A DNA stretch of 64,000 bases, taken from assembly GCF_014898815.1 (NCBI RefSeq), contig NW_026515477.1:1-64000 (forward strand), in the 5' to 3' direction. Position 1 is the stretch's first letter; each line of letters begins with the position of its first letter. The DNA comes from Panonychus citri (taxonomy: Eukaryota; Arthropoda; Arachnida; Trombidiformes; Tetranychidae). Under the pieces are notes generated by a model, which saw only the letters and a program-made list of their open reading frames with translations, was not told the DNA's origin and searched no databases. Positions 10,701-25,911 of this stretch are shown here, piece after piece. Both the position numbers and the translations under genes were made by a program.

Positions 10701-13700
10701 AAAAGTTCTTGAGTATTTCCTCTTGTTCATTTTGAAAAAATTCTGTTTTTTCCTCTTTGCCTTATTTTCAATTGATCTTTGGTTCATTTTCATTCATTTT
10801 CATGAGTTTCATGATGCTTGCAATAATTTTTATTTTTTTCTCATGTTTTCTTTGCGCTTCAATCAAAATGATCACCATCATCTTTCTGCTTCTGTCTTCA
10901 TTGTTACACGAAAAATACAGAGAAATATGAAGTGAAATAAATTATCCACAATTTACTGTATCCGATACATGAAATGTCAGATAAAATTTCATAATCATCA
11001 TGAACTAACGGTTCATGTCAATGAACAAGGTCAAAACAATCAATCAGTAATTTACACTCGATGGTAACTTATCAATATTATCAAATGTTATCATGGAAAT
11101 GTGTCAACTTACAAATACACAAAATCCATAGAGTTAATCAATTCAGTATTTACCAGGAAATAATTAATCCAATGAATAATCTGATTAGATCAATAATTGA
11201 TAATAAAAAAAAACAAAATATTCAGAATGAACATAATAATGATATTGATGCAAATGATCAAGACATTTTCCTCTGAACTTTAATCAAGTACTGAAATTAA
11301 GCAAAAAACAGTTTCATGATATACAAAACCTTTGATATTTGATATTGAACATGATAAAACTTGTACAACCGAATAAAGTTAAATCAAATTAGATTGTACA
11401 AAATTAAATTGTTGCGAGTCGAATACAATAAAATGTGATTGTTACAACGTTTATAATAACATGATAATTATGAAGCATAAATTAAAACAAAATTAACATG
11501 AAATTAATAAACCAAACACACAATAATATTCATCTAATAGATTTAATTATCATAAAAAACCATTCATGATAATAAATCATTCAGAATCTGAACTGACCAA
11601 AGAAAAAAGAAGCAAAAAAGATTATAATTGAAAAAGTATTGTAACTACTCAGTTCGCAATAGTTACGATTAATATTGAGCAAAGAAAATGATGATAATGA
11701 TGATGGTGCAAGTGAGAACAATAACTCACATAATCTCAATGGAGTAATACTCATCTAACACGATTAAACAATAAAAAGTTCCTAATAGAATCTTATTTCC
11801 TTTCAGATGATGATGAAGATCATGATGATGCTGATGAAACAAAGAGATGGATGAAAAGTGAAGAGAGAGAGAGAGAGAGAGAGAGAGAAATGATGAGGAA
11901 AAAGCTCCATTGCCTGTTGCCTTAACTGTTACTTGCTAACCCAAAGTATTTTTTGTTGTTACAATTGAACATAAAGGTAACACAAATAACAGGAATGAAT
12001 CAAAAGATGAAATGAAAAGTTCTGATTCAGAAATCATGAAGTTACCCCCTGAATAATACGTGACTCTTTCCTATTGTATCAATTGTAATAATTTATCAGC
12101 TAGTTGATTACTTTCAAAGTTTTTATCTTCTCTTCTTGATTGTTTTCCATGATAAAATCATTAAAAGAAATCAACTGAATGAATCGGAAAGATAATTTCA
12201 TGATATTACCCATGGATAGAAATTAGCTTGGTAATATTCATGAGTCAAATTCATGGTTGAATTAAGGATTAAGTCACGAAAAAAAAGTTGATTGATAATA
12301 TTGATTCAAGATCAAGGTAACATCAATCAAAATTGATTGGACAATAACAATAATTAACTGACACAAATTGAACAAATTGATTGTTAACACAAAGCTTTGG
12401 AGACAAAAGGTGATAATCAAATTTGCCAATGATTATAATGCAACTAACAATTTAATCAATTATATCCACAGTAATGTGTAGACTTTTTTTCATCTAAATT
12501 AAATTGATTATCTTACACAGTATAAATTAATTACGATCACAACCAGCAGAGACTTTAATTACATATCATCCAAGTTGATTAAAAGGTTGATATGGATTCC
12601 AAAAGTATCATGTTATCATAATATTGTTTGTATTATGATTATCATTTTATCAATAATAAAGTAATTGTTGTCGTTAAACAATCAAAACAAGTTGAATTAA
12701 CTCTCACTTGAATTATTAACATTAATTTGATTATTTACTGTTTTTCCTATTACATTTATCATAATCAAACTGATGTTTATCAAACATTGAAAAAAAAGTC
12801 ATGGATATACGAGTGAGTTTCACGATTGGAAAATAATAACAATTGACAAAAAATACTCGATTTTTTTTCAATCAAACAAATAACAAAGATAAAGAATTGA
12901 TTAAATGATCATAATCAGATTCAATTAAATTGTTAACAACGAGATTCCTATTGAAGCAAAACGAATTGTGTATGAAACAAACAACGCTAATGATTATTTT
13001 CTGTTCATATTCATCACATTTGAAACAATTTCTGTGGAGGAAAAACTCCCTCAGGTAACATGGTGGGATGAAATGGTGAAGTAAATGATTGGAGTGGGGC
13101 GATTATTGATTATATTTTTTTCCCTCTTGCTAGTGTATCATAATTTGAAAGGTGACAAGTTAATCTGGTAAAGTGACATTTTTGCAAATTTTTGGACAAC
13201 TTTTAATAAAGTATTTCATTATATTAATAAGCAATTAGTATGTGATTAGTTTAATTGTTGTAGTTAAGTTTGAGGACAAGTAAAAAAGGGGTTTAACTTG
13301 GAGCACTAAAAATCATGTTAATTGTTTGAAATTAACTATATTATCGGATTCAATTCCCTTTGAAACTATTCAGTCAACGTACACTTTCATTTAATAGGCT
13401 TTGATGTTTGTGTTCAATTGATTGATTAAAATGCAAATTTTTTTGAGAAAAACATTCATGAGACTTTCTGATTAACTTGATGTTTCCTGAACATTTTGTC
13501 TGGGAATTTGATTAATTTAACGTAATGGTAACAATCGGATGCCATTGACAATCAAACCAATTTATTGATTAATTGTGATAATGATTCCCAAACTTAAAGA
13601 AGGATGGAAGTGTCGGCCTGAATCAAAAATAATTCTAGTGGAGTGGAAGTGGGAAGATGAGAAGGAAAATATATAAAAAAAAGACCAAGAGAAAAGAAAA

Positions 13701-16700
13701 AAGTTCTAACTTGTCATTGATTACGATTTAATGGTTCAAGCAAATCATGAACTTTGCCTTATCCAATTAACTTGCTTAACTGCTCACCAAATCATCATTA
13801 TCATCATCAACTTTCTCATCATAATCATCGTTAAAAACATCATTAAGATCAACAATTAGTTCTTATGATTGAGTTAAACTTTGAATTGATCAACCAGTTT
13901 AATAACGATCAAGTTATAAACTCATGGAAAAATTGAAAATGAATGACAATTCTCATTTAATTAGCTTTGATTTTGAGAGCCAAAAAACAAAACCAATCAA
14001 ATTTCATCCTAAAAACATCAAAACTGTTTCCGGAAGGGATTCAAGTTGAAAGGAAATTTACAAATCCAACGAAATAAACTAATCAATAAATGTTACATTA
14101 CACAACATGTACAACTAACTGTGAACTAGGATCAACTTCTGCTGACCAGTAGGGAAAAAATAATTCAATTCAAAGTGACCACTGATGAAAAATTGAATTC
14201 ATATTGAATAAATTGAACTTCTTTTGTTTGAGAATCCGAAAAGATGAAATTAGCTGAATAAAATATACAATTGAATTGTTACCATTTTTTTCCTCGTCAT
14301 CATCATGAAAAAAAATAGATTATATTATTGCAGAAATGGACACAACAATGGACACAAGTCAAGTGAACAATATGATGGACGTAATAAATAAAAACGACGA
14401 AGATGTTCATAAAGACGAAAATAAGAATTCGAAAAATTTTTTATTTCTAAAGAATAACAAGAGAAAAAAAGATTCTTTTATATACTAACAGCTTAGATTC
14501 TTAGTTTTTATTATTTGCTTATGGAAGAAAAAAATTGATTGTCAACATTGGATCAAAATCAGTTGTAGATTAAGATGATGTTGATAATGATCATCAGGTT
14601 GATCATGAAAAGATCAATACTATCATGAAAATCATCTATTGTTATAATTTGATTATTTCTCTGCTCTTCTACTATATTTTTCCCATTTTCATGATATAAT
14701 AAAAAACTTTATACACATCAACTTACAATCGATAGTTGATCATGAAATGTACCTGAACAATGACCAAGTCACTTTGATCATAATCATGATTGTTGATCAG
14801 ATTATAAGTTAACAGTAAACATACGAGAAGAAAAATCAACTCTAATGATAATATAATTTATCAACATGTAAACATGAGTGTCTCTTTGAAGATGAGCCAG
14901 TGTCCACTTTCCTTCATTGTAAACTGACCCTTTCACTCAATTGTTACCCTATGATTGATATAATCACATGTATGTGGGTTGGGTTATCATCATTGAATTG
15001 GATTAAATCATTAGTTTTATGAGAATGATGATGATATTGATGATACATGACAAAAGCAAGAAAACAACAAGAAAACAACAAGAAAGGTTAATACATGATA
15101 TTCAACTTATCTCATTTTTTGTTCCTCCATGAGGTTTGTTGCTTTTTACAAAAAAAAACCTTTTACATAATCTTACATAGAAAACAATTGAAAACAATCA
15201 TCACACTACATGATAATTCAATCATGAAGGATAAGAAAGATGCAAAATATGAAAAGGCACAAGAAAACAAAAAGAAATGCTGAATATGAATTCAAGGAGA
15301 TAATCTGTTCTGCATCTTTGTTTCTTTATCTTATTGATTTTGCATCAACATGATTTTTTTTCAAGGGATAACATTGTTTTCACAGAAAAGTAAAATCATC
15401 ATGATTTCAATGTTAACTTATTCATGTCTCAATGAATCCCAAGTATTTCCATCTCGTTACTTTATCTATATCAGAGTCATTTTATATCTTGTCGTTATCA
15501 TTGTCTCTTTGTATTATCATGATAATGATGATGATTATCATGATCATTTCATACATTTCCTTTGATATCATTAGGATGATGATGATGATAAAATAAGTAA
15601 ACATAACCTATTAGGTCAATAGAATCCTGAACAATTATAATCATAATTATAATTGGTGTTAGCAGCAGAAAAAAAAGTAAATCACAAATGTAAACAATTA
15701 AAATATTGGTAATTGTATAAGACGGAAAGAGATATAATTAAATCTATTTGTTGCTTAACATTTAAGAGGATTAATTGTCAGGGAAAATCATAATCGAATT
15801 GGAAACTTGAATATCGTTGGAAGTTTTTATAAAGAAATGTAATTCAAACAGAAAAATGAAACATGAAACTATTGGAATGATAAACTAATGAGATTTGAGA
15901 TGAAAAAGTTAAAAAAAGAAATTCTTTTCTATTTAATTATTCATTCTGATGACAATACAGTATTGGAACAAATTACCATCAAGTTTAATACAGAATAATT
16001 CAACTAATCTCTCAACTGTGTAAAACTAATCCATCTTGCAATATGACACATAATAGACGATAACTTTAAAGAAAAAAACTTTCGAGTTCATCATGAGCAT
16101 CACATTTTTTTTCTGCTCAGCAATCATGATCATCTAACTAATGATATTTTATACTGAGTAACTAGATTATAATATCAAATAAGATAAAATTAAGGCTAAG
16201 TAACATGATAGAGGAATGGGAAACGATTCAAACGAAGCATCATCATCATCGAAGATGAAAATAAAGAAGAAAAAGGAAAAAAAGTTCTGGAAAAAAACTT
16301 CAAAAGTAATATAAAAATTGCAATATGTTAATACGACACAGATACAGAACTTGAAGTAACTTTTTTTTTCTTTCTCTCATTCTGATAACACAAAGTCAAC
16401 CAGGAAATTCATGGAAGGTGAAAAAAAAACTTCAGAATCATCATCAAAACCTTTCAACATTAACCAAGAAGAACCTCAAAAACAAGGCAGTAATTAACAT
16501 AATCAACATAATTATCATCATCTTCAAGTTCAGTTGGGAATGGAGAAAAGTTCTGTAAAAGCTCAAAGGTGAAGGTGGAAAATGGAGATAGAATGAAAAA
16601 AATTAAACAAACACACATGAAGATATTTATCTCCATAACATCACAGATAATGTATGTAGATATGAGGCCAACTCTCAACTCCATGGAAATGATTGAATTA

Positions 16701-19700
16701 ATCGAGCCAGAAAAGCTTAAATAATGTTTGAACAAGTTGTTACAATTGTTTCTCAAGTTGATTAAATAACAACATATAATAATCTTGAGTATTGGAACTT
16801 GTATTATTGTGTTTTTTTTCATCATCTTCATCATCATCATCATCATCATCACAAATTTGTTTCTGTTACCAGAAATATCATCATCTTCATCTTCATCACA
16901 AATATTATCATTACTATTATCATCATTATTATTATTACATTTTCACTCCCTGTAGATTTGATAAGATCTTGAGAATTTATCTTCTTGAACAAGATGAAGA
17001 TAACCTTTTCTCATGACCTTTTTTTATCATAACAGAGATAGAGAAACATAGATGTACATAAACTAAAATTCATGTATCAATGAAGAATCAGAGCTCAGAC
17101 GAATATTTTTTCATGTCATCTGAATTTCAGAATTGGTATCAATCTATGTACAGATAGAAAAACGATATTCATGATAATATTTCTAACAGATAATATACAT
17201 AAAAGTCTCTGCCATTTTATATGATAAGAATGGTGAATTATTTTCCTTCTTATTGACATTCTAGCTTTTGGGTGGTTCTCAGAATCTTGAGTTACAATTA
17301 TTTACCAAGATAATATATTGTGTATCACTTTACTATCGTTTACCTACTCATCCTTTACACCATCAGCACTATTAGCATGTTTATCATATATATAAGATGA
17401 AGAAGAAAAAAAAATCCAACAAGAGGCAATATTAATGATCAAGAATTGTTTCAGATGAAAAGAAAATTGTTTCTCATTGTATAATATTTGCAAATTCAAT
17501 TCTATGGCAAAATAAAATATCATGAAAAAAGACAACTAAACACACAGATAATATATTATATTATATTCAAGTAACAAAGACAATGATTATTTTACCTTGG
17601 AAAACATTTCAATAATATTATTTGTTCATTTGAACATCCAAAGTTGTTTTTTTTTTCTTCATCATGTTTGAAAACTCTCATTCATTGCTCAGAATCACTC
17701 GTTTGAATTGATTATATTCAATCTGTTTTATCCTGAAACTATTATCATGCAATACTTGAAACTCAAAATTCACTCAAATTCATGATTCTATTAATATGGT
17801 TTGAAAAATGAGATAACCATGATGATAACCAAGGGACTTGCAATTTGGCACAGCATAAACTTGTTGCATTAAGAGTTAAATTAATTAACTAAATTAAATA
17901 TGATCAATGATTATCTCTTCATCTCTCTCCACAAAGTATAATTGTTATTAATGTATTTTATGTTATTTCGTCTTGTGTAGTAACATAACAATAATTGCCT
18001 TTGGTGTGTAGCTGATGATTTTCATGGTTCAATCAATTCTGAAGAGTTTTCTTACTTTCATGAGAGATAAAATTTCTTACAGAATTGGAAAGGAAAAGAG
18101 AAAACAAAAACTTTTTCCTGTCTCATTTTCTTTCAGATATTATATCATTGCTATTATAAAAATACGCAACATCATCTGTATAAAGTTCTGGGTGTATGAA
18201 TTTTTCAACTGTACATTTCAATTGGTAAATCAATCATTCACTTTAAATTGAATCAACTTGATTTAACTTGAAATTTTTTCTCTTTATATCTGTTACTGTT
18301 TGAAGTTGTTGTTGTTGTTTTTTTTTTCAAGGTAATTCAAGGAAACAAAACAAAAAATAGAGGATAAAATATATTAGGAAAACATTGAGAGATGATAACA
18401 AAAATCACTCCCAGTTTGAGACTACATCATATTACCTATGATACAATTCAAGTGTAACTCAATTGGTTACCTTCACCTTTTTTATCATCATTATCTTCAT
18501 CTTTAGCTCCCTCACATAGGGAATTGATTGTCAATACATTTCTTCATCCTGTTCTCATCATCATCATCTTCATCATTTATAAAGATTTACTTTTTTTTTC
18601 TATTCTCTTCTATTCCTTTTGGAGATATTATATTTTTTTTTTCGTTCTTCACTCAGGTAACAACCATTGATTGTATCAGATTAAATTACAGGTAAAGCTT
18701 CATTGACCAGTTAAGAATCAAAAATCAATCTCAATTTGATCTTAGATCAAATTATTTACTTTGATTCACTTGTGATTATTAAATATAATATTACTGTTAC
18801 ATTGAAGCTAATTACATTGAACTTCAATGACAAATTAACAAGAATAATCTCATTTTCTTTTTATTATCATCCTAAAAATCTTGATGATTATGATGATGAT
18901 AATCATATCAACACTGGTAAGGAGATGACATGATGAGATAGATATAACAATCAAATGAAATTCGATCACAATCAGTTAATAGTTACAAGTTTACACTTGA
19001 TTGCTAAAAGGATACAACTAGTTAGTGATATAAATTATTCATACAATCAGATTGGGACAGAGATTTATTGGGATAAAAAAATAAATCAATTGTTTCCAAT
19101 CATGATAATCGTTGTGTGTTATTGTTGTTTGCATGGATGATAAATCAATCATGTTTACCAAGTAATATTATTATAAGATGATTAAATGTTAATCAATTTA
19201 CCTTTTTATACATAATATCCTCTTTCCCTCTATGTTATTGCGATTTTATGTAAATTCATGATATGATATTATTAATAACATGATGATAACAATAAGATGA
19301 TAAAGGTAGATGGGAGGTAAAGGTAATCGATGAATATATTTTCAAGTTCAATGGTAACATGCAAAACTAAAGACATCAATTTTATGAATACAATATGATG
19401 GTGATGATAAATAAATGAAATTTACATTCAACTAGATTCAGAAATTGAAATTGAATAAGAGATGCTGATGAAGATAAAGTTTTCTACAATGATTATCATG
19501 ATGATCAGATGGATGATTTTCGTTGGAATCTATTGTATTTATTATTATTATTTTTATCTTAACCGTGATTTCAATGGTTCAACAAGAAACAAATATTATT
19601 GTTATCATGAAAAACATGGTAACACGTTTCAATTGATTTACCAGCAAACAGAATCTTTTTGTTGTTGTTGATTTAACCTTTACTTATAATACATCTATCG

Positions 19701-22700
19701 TCAAGGACAATAGGATGATGAAGAGAAAACATGATGAAGGGAAAATTTTTGTACCAAAATGATGCTAAGAATTGAGAAGTTGAAGTTTTCAAGACATGTT
19801 ATGATGTTTGAACGAACAACATTTCAGAGTTGGAAGATGAGAGATAAAGATAAAGATAAAGATGAGGATAAAATTGTTGAATCTGAAACATGACTTAGTA
19901 TTGGGAATTGGGAGTGAGTGTGGGAATGGGAATGGGAATGGGAATGAGAATGTATTATCAACGACTAATAGGAAAGATTTTTCTCTCCTTCTGATCAATT
20001 CTGATGAGGAATGATAAAGATGATGATGAGTTGAGCATTAAAACCACATTAGTGGTTCTGGAGATGAAAATGAAAAACAGGTCAACCATAAGAAAGAGGA
20101 AGAAGATGAGTAGAAAATGAGGAAATAAGGTTTCTAATTTAATGGTCATTTGAGCTTCTATGTGTATTTATTTAGCTCAATCAAATCATCATCTTAATTA
20201 AAATCAGAATCATTGTCAGAATCATCAGCAAGCTTCTTTTCTCATATCACCCTTGTCATCGGCCTAGCACAAGACGATATCTATCTCTTATTAACTGATA
20301 TGCGATAGGATAGGAATTGCATGAGCGAGAAAAAAAAAGATGAGTCTGATATTTCGGATAAGTTGATAAAAGAAAAATCTAATTAACAGCAAGATGATAA
20401 TTTCCCTTCAACTTCAATGTCCATTCATTAATTTCACGATACAACTGATCACAAGAATAATAATATTTTTTTTCTTTTATTCAGAATTCAACTTTCATCC
20501 TGAAATAAACCTTCTCAACTATATACCTTATCCAATTTACTTTTACTAATGATGGTTTTTAGAATAGAATGTTAGAAAAAGTTCTAGCCAGATATTCATC
20601 AAGATTTGTTTCGTTTAAAGAAACCAACAGATAAACACACATGAAACACCCAATAAAATGGTGAAATTGTATCAACAATCAAAGATAAAATGAATTCATT
20701 AATAATTCTGTTAATGATTTCTGTTGATGATATTAGTTTTATCTTTTTTTCCTCAAACTCAACGCCTTTGCACAGCTGATTTATATTATCAACACTGAAC
20801 AATAAACAACCTCTGGTAGTTGATGATGTGGAGATAGATAATAAAGAGGCAGGTTACCAGAAGAAGAGAAGAGAAGAAGATAAAAAAGATGAAGATGATG
20901 AAAGTAGGAGGTCAGGGTGTTGGTTTTGATGGTAGAGTAGAAGTGGGTAGATAAAAATTGGTTGATTAGTTATCATCCATACAAGGAAACCGGAACGGGA
21001 AATGAATGTTGTCAAAATGTGCACCGGTAAAAACCTCACAGACAAACCTCAAGACAAATGGTTTAGTTTTCTTTAAGGTCTAAACTCGACCAACATTATT
21101 ATTATTTACCAAATTACCATTGACCAAATCAACAGAAATGAAGAGGAAAGTAGGATGATAATAATGATTCAGATGAAATGATGAAAACCTTTTTACTTTT
21201 ACAAACTAATGACCAATAGGCAAGTGAATATATTTATTTACACATCTATCAACTGAGTCAACATTTTCATCTAACCACTGCTGGTCAGTGAAAATAAAAA
21301 GGTAATACCTTGATGATGATGATGATGATGATCATCCAATGATTATAGTTGACTGAATTACATGTCAACCCGCTTAATCATTATTTAATCAAACAATAAT
21401 CATCCTGAAAACAGGTATTATGATTATTATTTTCAATTGAAAAGATAAATCTTGTTCAGTGAAACATGAATACCATGATTCCGTGAAACCATAAAATTAA
21501 TTAATCCGCTAATACAGATTGTGTATAAACCATAATACTCAATGTATCAATTGGTGAAAATTGATTCATGGATGATCCTTGATAATATACCCAATATGAA
21601 ATATTGACATGGATTTTGATTCAATCGCTAAGGTAAAAGGTAAAAGTCATTTATCAATCCTATGAACATTGATGTTATTATCGAGGTTAAAAAGTTCAGA
21701 GTAGGTTCAATCATTAGATTCCCTCAAGATATTTTGCCAACCATGGAATTCATTCAATCACTGATTTCAAATACTATTCAAATCTAAATAAATACTGAAA
21801 CTGTTACCTTTAGTTATCTAGGAAAAATACAACTTGTTGATAAAAGTTTCGATTATATATTACAACGAGGATGGAAGAAAAAAACTTCTCTTGTCAATTT
21901 AAAAAAAGAAAAGTTAATTAAATCAATCAATCACAATTGAAACTTTTAACTCAAGTAATTGGCAAAAAAAAAGTTATTAATTGATTAAACCTAATCAAAT
22001 AACATTTGAGATCATTGAATGATTATTTTAAGACTCGAGACTATAAAAAAGTAAGTTAATTAGCAAAAATAAAAACCATTCTATACAATAGTTAATCTGG
22101 AAATGTTTCAATTAACATGATAATTGACCTTAATTGTGATTCTAATGATGGTAAACAGTAGTTTGACAATAATAGTTAATTGAATGAAGATAATAAGGTA
22201 AAAACCAACATTACAAAATAATTAGGTTAATCTTATTGATAATCATTGAATCATGATGATGGAAAAGGTAAATTACAATTGTATTGGAATGGAGACAATT
22301 AAAAACTATCAATAAGACAGGAAAATATTCAAATACAACCGATGGACAATTTGAGGCAATGACATTTTTTTTTACAAAGGACAAAGACCACACAAAACAA
22401 TCATGATGATGACAGTTAATGATTGTGCTCATGATGTTGATGAGAGAAGATGATAATTTATTAATCAGGAAGTAAACATTTTTTTTTTCTTCATCAATTG
22501 ATGGGCAATAATAATGATAATAATGGTAATAAGAATCATGATAATCTTGAATAGTAATGATAAAACATGAATCTAAATTATCTGTATGAGCAATGATTAT
22601 AACGTTGATGATTGATGATGTTGTATCTTGGGTTGATGAAGATGATGAGGTTCAATGATGATGATGATGGAAATGCTTTCGTAAGAAGATAAAAAGTATA

Positions 22701-24736
22701 AGCATTTTACTAAGAAGAAAAGAAATCAAAAAAGAAGATTCTTTTTTCTTAATCTTTCTTTTTCAATATCATAATTACTATCACGATGATTATGGATAAT
22801 AATTATCTATTGCACACACATACAACTAATCGCTGTTGATTGTGAAAAAAAAGGAAAAATTGATTATCACCAATTTGATTTGTTGACTTTGTCTCAAAAT
22901 ACAATTAATAAATTGTCTAATAGAATTTAGTTTCTCTCTTTTATGTTTGTTAAATGTTAATTGTTTACACAAGATAATTAGCAAATTAATTGAAATCACA
23001 TTTAGTTTTTTAATCATTAATCAAGTTACAAATTAATAGACACACAACATGTTAACTATTATATTGTTCAATTTACATTAATCAATATTTTATCATTGTT
23101 ATCAGAACAGTTTAATTATTATCATCCATAATCTTCATCATCAACATGATTTATCAAACAATCTAATATTATAATAATTGAATCAAGATGTGTTATTAAT
23201 TTGTAATTTATCAATATCATCAGTGAATAAATCATGAATAATTAAACAAAGTAAATGAAAAATAAACAAAAAAGTTAATTACTCTATTGATCTAATGGTC
23301 ATTCAAAGCGTTTTTGTATTGTCATTATCAATATTTAATCAGACAATGATAATGAAAAGTCAAGAACTTGGTGATAATCATGATGAGGATGAGAGAGAGA
23401 GAGAGAGAGAGAGAGTTTTATTTCAATTCACTCCCTCATCTGCATAGTATTGAAAGTTCATGTTCATGGGGATTCAGAATGTTTAGATCTGAATTCAAAT
23501 ACTGTTTACTTATGTCAACATGTTACATTAGGGTAACAGATAAAGAAATGAGCTCAATAATATGGAGGGAAAAAGTAAGAAGATGAGCAAGAAATGAAGA
23601 AAAACAGAAGTTTATCACCAAGAAGATGAAGATTCTTAAAGAATCATTGATTCATATCAACTTTAGTTACTTTGCGAGTTATATCTTCTTTTTTCACGTT
23701 CTTTTTTTCTTTCTCTTCATCATCATCTTCTTTAGCTTATTCGTCGTGTTATTTTTTTTCTCTTAGTTCTCTCATCATTATCTTGTGAGTTGAACTTTTT
23801 TTTTTCTTTTTATTTTTGTTCAATTTCATGTTCATCTTAATCTTTCGTCAATATCTTCGGGACTTAGGAATTCATGTTCTATTATAAAGAATTGAATTGA
23901 TTGAATTCATTTGGTCTTTTCATGTTTTCTTTTCATTATCAGAGATGATAGAAACAACATTGTTGGTGATAATGATGATAATAACTGGATTATAAATATT
24001 AGGTTGGAACAATAGTTTACATAATTAATATTAATATTATTTTTCTCTGTTAGACTAAATCTGTAAGGAAACAATTATTGTTACTCTATTTCTTCATCCC
24101 TTAATATCTTCATTATTTTTGTTCATCATCATCATTATCATCTTAGTTTTTTTTCCTATGCTGATTGATTCTTGTTTCCAAGGGACTATTTATTACAAAT
24201 TTGCAAAAGCGTCCTTGGAGATGCTGATGGTGGGAAAAAAGAGGCAAAAGAGGAGGATGATAGTGGTGATGGTGGTGGTGGTGGTTAGTGATGGTTCAGC
24301 AAAAGAAATAAGAAAATGTCAAATAAATGTTATCATGGTAAATGTTGATCAAATTAATTTCCATTTTAGCTCAACAGTGTGTTACTATAATCACAATTTT
24401 CGGGTTGATAACAACAATTTAACCAAATAACAAACACACAAGAGCAACAGCAAGATAGGAAGAAGAAGAAGAAGACGAGAAGAAAAAAAAGTTCAAATAC
24501 AACGAAAGAGGAAGAAAATAGTTGATTAGTTTATGAAGAGGAGGAAGAGGATGGTGAGAGAGCGAGAGAGAGGAGGAGGTGATGAGAGAGTGAAGTGCTT
24601 ATATCTCAGCATGAATATACGATCATCTCAGTGGTATAGCCTCATTTTAACAACACAAATTCATTTCATTAGCTCATTGCTCGGCAAAAATTCAGTAACA
24701 TTTTTGTTGGCTAATGAAGTCATTTCCAATCCTGTT
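7736..24736. other. 17-kb gene desert
   Basis: I find no convincing exon, RNA gene or mobile element. The sequence is dominated by TGATTA/CAATTG-type AT-rich words and triplet repeats: GAT runs near 7989-8010, ATC runs near 16821-16850, AAAGAT repeats near 19846-19864 and (GGAATG)n near 19922-19945. GA tracts occur at 11862-11888 and 23391-23415. Open frames here are short and consist of translated repeats. The stretch may hold distal regulatory elements, introns of an unseen gene or non-coding transcripts. Confidence 0.55.
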
Positions 24737-25864
24737 TCTCTCTCTCTCTCTCTCTCTCATTACTCCTGTAACTGTATTAGTGATAACATTATTCTGAATC
24801 TTTACATTGATTCCTAACTAACATATTCTGTCACATTCTTACCCTCGACCAACTCCCCATGAGAGTATGTGTTGAATAAAGTATTACTTTTTTTTTCTCT
24901 CTCTCTCTATGATAACATTGGATTCTTTTGACTTTTTCCCTCCCAACATCAACCTCTTTGAATAACAAAATAGCTTCATGTTGATGGTGATCAAGATTAT
25001 AAATAATATTATTACCATTACATCATTATAATCAATGGCACTGGAATTATCGTTGATTAGATAATAAAATTGACCAATATAAAAAGTATCAAACATACTG
25101 TGAAGGAGCAATTAATTTTATTTGCTTGATTAACAATTTAATCATTGATATAAAATTAATCTAATATACTGGTAAATGGACAGAGTGATCTATGGACGAT
25201 AAAAGGTAAAAATCCATAAAAAAAAAGGTAAATGAAGTTACATTTATATTTATTGGACAAAGATGACGATCAAAAAAAGAGTAAGAAAAAAGTAACAATA
25301 ACCGTTAGAAAAATGAAAGAGAAAAAATGACGAAAACAATAGAAAAAAAATCTATCAAAAGTATCTTTAAATTGTTTTTTTTTCTCTGCCAAATTAAGAG
25401 AAAGAAAAGTTGAAAAAATTTTGTTCTTTTTTAGAGAACAAAAAAAAGAGAAAAATTAACTTACATTGATTGGCCATTTTATTGTGTCATTTTCAACACT
25501 TTCGCAGGTTGAATGTAACTCGGTGGTTGGCAACAGGTGTCAAAGATCTTAGATCGGTGAAAGTTTACAATCAACTGTCGTTAATCAGTTAATCTCAATG
25601 GTAACAATTATTAACACAATTAAAATGGAAACGATTTAGTTTCTCGACACAATCAACGTTCATGTTAACCACTTTTCTTGCAACTGATTGTAATGCTTAC
25701 ATTTTCCCTCTTTAAACCGATAAAGTGAGAACATCAAATGGAAAAGAGAGAGAAGAAAAATTCCAACAACCTGATTGGTCGATGGAAGGGGAAAGTAAGG
25801 GGAGAATGTTAGGGATCACATATGAATAAAAATACGATCTTTTTCTTCTCTCTCATTTTCTTTC

Positions 25865-25887
<23 letters not shown>
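24737..25887. repeat. Tandem duplication upstream of DDX6, copy 1
   Basis: This is the first of two nearly identical units with an exact offset of 1148 bp (CATTACTCCTGTAACTG at 24758 and at 25906). The bases I compared differ by single changes, such as GAATGTT here against GAATATT in copy 2, and by tract lengths. Both ends lie in (TC)n tracts, which suggests unequal exchange or slippage between microsatellites. Inside are non-coding AT-rich sequence and a spurious 75-aa minus-strand frame that is identical in both copies. Confidence 0.9.
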
Positions 25888-25911
<24 letters not shown>

